Below are positions 6,265-10,417 of a DNA stretch of 10,417 nucleotides, in pieces. Position 1 is the first letter of the stretch; the number at the start of each line of letters is the position of its first letter. The translations under genes and the position numbers were made by a program. The notes beneath the pieces were generated by a model that ran no database searches, was not told the DNA's origin, and saw nothing but the letters and a program-made list of their open reading frames with translations. Source of the stretch: an uncultured Clostridia bacterium (GTDB lineage: Bacteria; Bacillota; Clostridia; TANB77; CAG-508); assembly GCA_944392065.1 (NCBI GenBank), contig CALXVO010000037.1, forward strand, positions 1 through 10,417, in the 5' to 3' direction.

Positions 6265-6907
6265 CAATTCGATATCCCACTCCTTTTACTGTTGTAATAA
6301 TAGATGTTCCAAGTTTTTCTCTTATTCTCTTCATATATACCGTTACCGTATTATCATATACATCATTACCTGTCCAATCCCATATTTTCTCAATAATGTA
6401 TTCTCTTGTTATTACTTTGTTTAAGTTTGTAAATAATAGCATTAATATTTTTAGTTCCAAGGAAGAAAAATTTAGTGCTTCGCTATTTTTGTAAATGCAC
6501 ATTTTATCTAGGTCACAAGTAATATCTTTTATTTTTACAATATTTTTCTTTTTATTTCTTAACAGAATTTTATTAATTCTCGCCAATAACTCTCTTGTAG
6601 AAAATGGTTTTGTTACATAATCTTCTGCTCCTAATTCCAAGCCTTTTACAATGTCATTTTCATCATCCTTAGCTGTTAGAAAAATAGTGTTTATGTTATA
6701 TTTTTCTTTCATCGTTTGGTATAAATCAAAACCATTTCCATCGGGAAGTGTAACATCTAGTATGACTAAATCAATGTTTTCTTTTTCCAACATTTTCTGT
6801 GCATCTGCTATATTTTCTGCACATAGCACTTTGTATTTGTTTTGCTCTAAATTATATGTTAACGCTTTTGTTATAGCTTTATTATCTTCTACTAATAGTA
6901 TTTGCAT
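6254..6907 (-). CDS. OmpR/PhoB-family response regulator
   Basis: This is a 217-residue DNA-binding regulator, the usual length. The receiver domain (1 to about 118) has the acidic pair E7-D8, the phospho-acceptor D51 in VILDVTLPDGNG, T78 in FLTAK, and K100 in VTKPF. The winged-helix effector domain (about 122-217) shows the typical end TVTVYMKRIREKLG followed by ITTVKGVGYRI. The ATG at 6907 follows a GGAGG site by several bases. It overlaps the histidine kinase gene, so translation is probably coupled. No strong promoter is visible in the 80 bases before it; transcription may come from the 7295-7323 promoter through the 90-aa gene and past a weak hairpin. Likely targets are the adjacent ABC transporter operon or the small-protein genes, which is inference. 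Confidence 0.95.
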   Translation of the reverse strand: MQILLVEDNKAITKALTYNLEQNKYKVLCAENIADAQKMLEKENIDLVILDVTLPDGNGFDLYQTMKEKYNINTIFLTAKDDENDIVKGLELGAEDYVTKPFSTRELLARINKILLRNKKKNIVKIKDITCDLDKMCIYKNSEALNFSSLELKILMLLFTNLNKVITREYIIEKIWDWTGNDVYDNTVTVYMKRIREKLGTSIITTVKGVGYRIDEE

Positions 6908-6946
6908 TCTTGTGCCTCCATTGTATATTCTAAATATTTATAGAAA

Positions 6947-6973
6947 CAGGCAACCCTATCAAGAGTTGCCCAT
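6947..6973 (-). promoter_or_regulatory. Weak hairpin between the 90-aa gene and the response regulator
   Basis: GGCAAC (minus strand, 6965-6970) pairs with GTTGCC (6949-6954), extendable by G-U pairs and an A-U pair on the outside, with a 10-base loop. The sequence that follows (TGTTTCTATAAAT) is only moderately T-rich. It could be a leaky terminator that sets the regulator's level below that of the 90-aa gene. Confidence 0.4.
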
Positions 6974-6987
6974 GTTTGTAGTTCGAA

Positions 6988-7260
6988 TTAAACAATATTT
7001 CCTAAAAAACTCTCCAATTCCTTTAAGCTAGGAAATATGAGTACTAACTGAACAAGTATTTTGTTCGTGTCTGTTTCAACTTTACTAGCTGCTACTGTTT
7101 GAATTGGAAGACCATTGTATTTTTTGGCTTTATCAATTAGCTCTATAGCTAATTGCATTAAACGCTCCCATGCCTGTTGCTTTTCAGAGCTTATTAAAAG
7201 CTCCATAAGCGGCAAACCTGTTCTAATTTTTATATCACACCGTATAGGAAATCCATGCAT
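6988..7260 (-). CDS. Small protein of unknown function (90 aa)
   Basis: The ATG at 7260 has an AAGGAG site 9 bases upstream and a consensus promoter beyond it. The 90-residue product, MHGFPIRCDIKIR to FLGNIV, has no signal peptide or membrane span. It appears to hold an N-terminal strand (LMELLIS), a long helix (AWERLMQLAIELIDKAKKYNG), a strand (KILVQLVLIF) and a final helix (LKELESFLGN). This beta-alpha-beta-alpha order and several positions match the 98-aa protein at 4567-4863, so the two could be distant paralogues, but I only compared them by eye. It lies between the ABC permease gene and the two-component genes, all in one direction. A role as an accessory or modulator of the module is possible; I do not recognise a family. 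Confidence 0.8.
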   Translation of the reverse strand: MHGFPIRCDIKIRTGLPLMELLISSEKQQAWERLMQLAIELIDKAKKYNGLPIQTVAASKVETDTNKILVQLVLIFPSLKELESFLGNIV

Positions 7261-7277
7261 TAATTCTCACTCCTTAC

Positions 7278-7308
7278 AAAAGATGTATGAAATTATTATA
7301 CATCTTTT
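7278..7308. promoter_or_regulatory. Inverted repeat overlapping the 90-aa promoter
   Basis: AAAAGATGTAT (7278-7288) and ATACATCTTTT (7298-7308) are perfect 11-bp arms around a 9-bp centre. The right arm covers half of the -10 hexamer and part of the spacer of the 7295-7323 promoter, while the left arm falls at the expected transcription start. It may be an operator. It could also act as a weak terminator for the permease transcript, since a TTTT closes the stem on both strands. Confidence 0.5.
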
Positions 7309-7323
7309 TGTATGTCTTTTCAA
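7295..7323 (-). promoter_or_regulatory. Strong promoter of the 90-aa gene and probably the two-component genes
   Basis: TTGAAA (7318-7323), a 17-bp spacer and consensus TATAAT (7295-7300). The start would be near 7288, with a leader of about 28 bases to the ATG at 7260. Confidence 0.8.
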
Positions 7324-7359
7324 GCTATTTACATAAAGTAATTTGCCAATTTTTTTACT

Positions 7360-9993
7360 CTACACATTTTCCTTCCTTATTGTCTCAATAATATTTTGCT
7401 TATTTACTTTGCTTATGGCAAATCGCATGATGATAAATACAACAATAAATACAAATACAACAGAAATTAGTATCGCATGAAGCGGCCATATAAATCCATA
7501 ATCTAAACTCTTAGCAAACGCTTTATAAATGGCAAAGGAAGCAATTAATCCTAAAACAATACCATATAACAATGCCTTAAATGAATAGAATATAGTTTCT
7601 AAATTTACCATTCGATTGAATTCTTTTTTAGTCATTCCTATACTTTTTAGCATAGCAAATTCTTTTTGCCTTAATTCGATGTTAGAAGTTAACGTATTGA
7701 AAATATTTGTTACTCCAATTAGTGTAATTACGGCAATAAAACCATAAGCAAAAATGGAAGTTAAAAGTCGTACTGCCTCATAAAATTTCACTTGTTTATC
7801 AATATTAGAAACATAAGAATCACGATAGGTAGTAGTTAGATTTTCTTCTACTTCTGTTGGATTATCGACATTTATTGCCAAATCCGTAGGTACAAATTTT
7901 ACACTATCTTTGTATTCATCTCTGTTTATAATAATGCAACCATTTCCATACGAAGTTCCTTCTTGTCCTCTTGGCTTTTCATCTGTAATTTCTGCAATGG
8001 TGAAAGTATAATCTATACCATCTAAATTGCCTGATAGTGTATCTCCTTTTTTGTAATTATATACTCTTCCTCTTATTGTTGTTCCGTCTTCTAAATATAC
8101 ATTTGTATAATCATTTAATATTGCCTTATCTTTTACTTCTTCATAATTCAAATTTAATTTTTCTACGAATTCTTTAAAATCCTTACTATTTAAGCCTTTA
8201 ACTGTCATCTGTGGCTTATACGTTTCATCTGCATCCCTTCCTAATCTCTGATAAGCAAAATCAGATAAGATATTTTTATCTTCTATTTGTATTAGTGAAA
8301 ATCCATTTTCATGTGACACATTGTAGATTAAGGTATAATCTTCAAACTTCTCATTTTGAACTATTTCTAGAAGATCTTCTCCGTCATTAGTACCGGATGT
8401 TACTTTTATATTATAATTATATTCTTCGTAATATCCTCCCATAGCTTCAAACGCATACGTTATCAATGTAGAAGTTGCAATAAATACAAACACACTTATT
8501 GCAATAGATACAACCGTTGTTCTATATTTTTTCTTACTTCTTTTTAAATTTTTATAAGCTATTACTCCACCCATTCCAAATAGTTTCTTTATTATTTTTG
8601 GTGACTTTATTTTTTTGCTATTAATTTTTATATCATTTGTACTTCTTATTGCTTCCAATGGAGTTATTTTTCTTGCTTTTTTTGCTGCTGATAAACAAGA
8701 TAGATATACTGTAAGCAATCCTAGTATAACAGATACAATAATTGGAATGGCTGAAATACTAAACACAATTTTTACTTCTACAATACCTTCTAGGATATAG
8801 CCTACAACAATAGTTAAGATATAGACTGCAAAAATTCCTGCTAAAATCCCAAGTGGTATTCCAATTAAACTCAATAACATACCTTCTTGTATCACACTCT
8901 TTTTTATCTGCTTTTTGGTTGCCCCTACACTAGATAGCATCCCATACATTTTTATTTTTTCTGTAAGCGAAATAGAAAATGCATTTTTAATACAATAGAT
9001 GCTTGTTATCATAATAATAGCAATTGCCACGCTAATTACCGCCACTATCATGGAAGCAGTTGAATCACTTACTTCAAATGCTTCCCAACGTAGAAGCTCA
9101 TAATTAATAGAATAAATATAGTCTGTTTCATTTATTTCATCAGAAGCTAAATCAATACCAATCATTTCTTTTATAGATTCTACTGAATTGCTAGGGTCCT
9201 TTAGTGCAATATAAATATCTTTATCTCCTTCTTCCAAACCATTTGTAATGCACGCATATCCTGCATCAGTAATGTATGAAATACGTCTAATAGGAGAATC
9301 ATTGTTGGATACAATACCTACTATTTTAAATTCTTTTGTAAAATCTACTTTTATTTCTTCTTCAGTAATTCTTTGTGGTTCACTGGGATTTTCATCTATT
9401 ACAAGCCCATTATTATTTTCATTTTCTTCTGTATCTGCCAGTGTACTTGGAGAAGCGGCATACTCATATGGCAAATAATCCCATCCAGAATTAATATACG
9501 CATCTCCTGCATATCGATCTCCTAAATTTAAAGTTATGGTATCTCCTATTTTATATTCTTTACTAGAATTTTTTAATATATCCTCATTAATTGCGATTTC
9601 ATTACTATTTTTAGGATATTCTCCTTCCACTAAGGTAAGACACATGTTATTAAAACTATCTTCATCCATGGAATACAAATGTACATAAGGTCTTTGGCTG
9701 TTTGTACTACCATCTAGTAGCGAATACCCAACATCATTTACTACATTTACATCTTTCACATCTCGATTATTTTTAAACTTTTCTACATCTTCTTGCATTA
9801 CTTTAGAAAGCTTTAGATGATAATATCCTGTGTCCAACGTTGTTGTAGCTACCATACTTTTCTGCAAGCTTGTGGCCATTCCAGCCACTGCACAAATAAG
9901 AGAGACTGAAAGCATTATTCCAATAATTGTTCCAATCGTTCTCTTTTTATTTAATTTTAAATTTCGCAAAGTCAACTTCGTAAAAATACTCAT
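7360..9993 (-). CDS. ABC transporter permease with two FtsX domains
   Basis: This is the membrane subunit of an FtsX/MacB-type ABC transporter, a class that exports or removes peptides, lipids or drugs, or transmits mechanical signals, rather than importing nutrients. In the 877-residue product I place membrane spans near 20-44, 312-335, 371-400, 408-437, 491-515, 743-768, 798-825 and 834-860. Two large extracytoplasmic domains fall at about 46-310 and 516-742. Each half has the FtsX coupling segment: KIKMYGMLSSVGATKKQI (346-363) and RQKEFAMLKSIGMTKKEF (775-792). Two ATGs stand in tandem; GGAGG is only 3 bases from the first (9996) but 6 from the second (9993), so I chose 9993. The ATPase gene lies upstream, separated by a 34-bp-arm inverted repeat. 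The two-component genes follow after the 90-aa gene. The substrate is unknown. The length and duplicated layout differ from BceB-type permeases (about 650 residues, one large loop). Confidence 0.93.
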   Translation of the reverse strand: MSIFTKLTLRNLKLNKKRTIGTIIGIMLSVSLICAVAGMATSLQKSMVATTTLDTGYYHLKLSKVMQEDVEKFKNNRDVKDVNVVNDVGYSLLDGSTNSQRPYVHLYSMDEDSFNNMCLTLVEGEYPKNSNEIAINEDILKNSSKEYKIGDTITLNLGDRYAGDAYINSGWDYLPYEYAASPSTLADTEENENNNGLVIDENPSEPQRITEEEIKVDFTKEFKIVGIVSNNDSPIRRISYITDAGYACITNGLEEGDKDIYIALKDPSNSVESIKEMIGIDLASDEINETDYIYSINYELLRWEAFEVSDSTASMIVAVISVAIAIIMITSIYCIKNAFSISLTEKIKMYGMLSSVGATKKQIKKSVIQEGMLLSLIGIPLGILAGIFAVYILTIVVGYILEGIVEVKIVFSISAIPIIVSVILGLLTVYLSCLSAAKKARKITPLEAIRSTNDIKINSKKIKSPKIIKKLFGMGGVIAYKNLKRSKKKYRTTVVSIAISVFVFIATSTLITYAFEAMGGYYEEYNYNIKVTSGTNDGEDLLEIVQNEKFEDYTLIYNVSHENGFSLIQIEDKNILSDFAYQRLGRDADETYKPQMTVKGLNSKDFKEFVEKLNLNYEEVKDKAILNDYTNVYLEDGTTIRGRVYNYKKGDTLSGNLDGIDYTFTIAEITDEKPRGQEGTSYGNGCIIINRDEYKDSVKFVPTDLAINVDNPTEVEENLTTTYRDSYVSNIDKQVKFYEAVRLLTSIFAYGFIAVITLIGVTNIFNTLTSNIELRQKEFAMLKSIGMTKKEFNRMVNLETIFYSFKALLYGIVLGLIASFAIYKAFAKSLDYGFIWPLHAILISVVFVFIVVFIIMRFAISKVNKQNIIETIRKENV

Positions 9994-9999
9994 CATTTA

Positions 10000-10006
10000 C
10001 CTCCTC
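10000..10006 (-). promoter_or_regulatory. Ribosome binding site of the permease, at the foot of a hairpin
   Basis: GAGGAGG lies directly beside the inverted repeat (arm ends at 10007), 6 bases before the second of two tandem ATGs. Folding of the repeat in mRNA would leave this site just outside the stem, so the hairpin may influence ribosome access. Confidence 0.6.
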
Positions 10007-10120
10007 TTGCGCAATTGGGGACGGGCTTATTTTGCGCAAACGCTGTTTAATAGTTTAGTAGTAAATTATATATTTTTTAATTATAATTTGCGCAAAATAA
10101 GCCCGTCCCCAATTGCGCAA
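10007..10120. repeat. Perfect 34-bp inverted repeat (REP/MITE-like element)
   Basis: Arms 10007-10040 and 10087-10120 are exact reverse complements over all 34 bases, around a 46-base AT-rich centre. Each arm carries a GGGGACGGGC core and is bounded by the self-complementary motifs TTGCGCAA and TTTGCGCAAA, so TGCGCA occurs four times. The element fills most of the 138 bases between the ATPase and permease genes. It is not a standard terminator for the minus-strand transcript because no T run follows; GAGGAGG follows instead. A short palindromic mobile element or paired REP sequence is the likeliest nature, with a possible role in mRNA stability between the two cistrons. No transposase is in the window. 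Confidence 0.85.
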
Positions 10121-10134
10121 TTTTTTCTTTTTAG

Positions 10135-10417
10135 CTATTCTCTAATTATCCTTCCATCTTCAATTTTCAATACCTTATCTGCAATTTTTGCAATCTCGAT
10201 ATTATGCGTAATCATAATAATCGTTTGCTTATATTCTTTATTCGATTTTTTTAATAAATTTACAATCTCATCACTTGCCTTTGAATCCAAATTACCAGTT
10301 GGTTCATCCGCAAGAATAATACTTGGATTCGTAATCATAGCTCTCCCAATCGATGTCCTTTGTTGTTGCCCTCCAGATAATTCATTTGGCAAATGTTTTC
10401 TACGCGCTTCTAGTCCT
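10135..10417 (-). CDS. ABC transporter ATPase, C-terminal part (cut by window edge)
   Basis: The visible 93 residues run off the window at 10417 and end with TAG at 10135-10137. They include the ABC signature LSGGQQQR, Walker B with IILADEPTGNLD, and the switch histidine in MITHN. GQQQR and DEPTGNLD are typical of the MacB/LolD/FtsE-like class that pairs with FtsX-type permeases, in agreement with the next gene. The frame continues upstream of a TTG codon at 10392, reading GLEARRKH before LPNELSGG, so that TTG is not the start. Walker A and Q-loop lie outside the window. It would hydrolyse ATP on the cytoplasmic side to drive the 7360-9993 permease; the pair is probably cotranscribed through the intervening inverted repeat. 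Confidence 0.95.
   Translation of the reverse strand, partial: GLEARRKHLPNELSGGQQQRTSIGRAMITNPSIILADEPTGNLDSKASDEIVNLLKKSNKEYKQTIIMITHNIEIAKIADKVLKIEDGRIIRE

Noticed and set aside
10007..10120. Reading the inverted repeat as an intrinsic terminator of the ATPase gene
   Set aside because: On the minus strand the stem is followed by GAGGAGG, not by T residues. The T run at 10121-10126 is on the plus strand, where no gene ends.
1..10417. CRISPR array, rRNA or tRNA genes, transposase genes, toxin-antitoxin pair
   Set aside because: No regularly spaced repeats, no RNA gene signatures and no transposase motifs were seen. The small genes do not form an overlapping toxin-antitoxin-like pair.

Overview
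The window is low-GC DNA (mostly near 30% G+C by eye) with strong Shine-Dalgarno sites of the AGGAGG type, sigma-A-like promoters (TTGAAA or TTGACA, 17 bp, TATAAT-like) and intrinsic terminators. Together with the protein sequences, this points to a chromosomal region of an anaerobic Firmicute of the Clostridia type. The flavodiiron protein supports an anaerobic lifestyle. I cannot name the species. Every gene I can support lies on the minus strand, so transcription runs from high to low coordinates.

Right end (10417 down to 7360): the C-terminal part of an ABC transporter ATPase, cut by the window edge, is followed by a two-FtsX-domain permease of about 877 residues. Between them sits a perfect 34-bp inverted repeat that fills most of the intergenic gap and ends against the permease ribosome binding site. 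This is the most conspicuous non-coding structure here.

Middle (7323 down to 4534): a strong promoter drives a 90-residue small protein of unknown function. An OmpR-type response regulator follows, overlapping an HPK histidine kinase by a few bases, and then a 98-residue small protein with its own strong promoter and terminator. The two small proteins flank the two-component system and look distantly alike. The arrangement ABC exporter plus two-component system resembles modules that sense and export or resist peptides and other envelope-acting compounds. That role is inference; no substrate can be read from the sequence.

Segment 4376-4533 is a gene-free stretch with a GC-rich, hairpin-forming part and a long imperfect inverted repeat. 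With the adjacent 98-residue gene it stands out in base composition from its surroundings and may be acquired DNA.

Left part (4359 down to 3): a flavodiiron protein gene (fprA type) stands alone between its own promoter and terminator. Next comes a unit of an unrecognised acidic protein and uvrB, the excision-repair damage-recognition subunit. The 5' end of the acidic protein gene looks odd: a good ribosome binding site and TTG start sit upstream but out of frame, joined by a run of seven A. At the far left is a 53-residue small gene with its own promoter just beyond uvrB.
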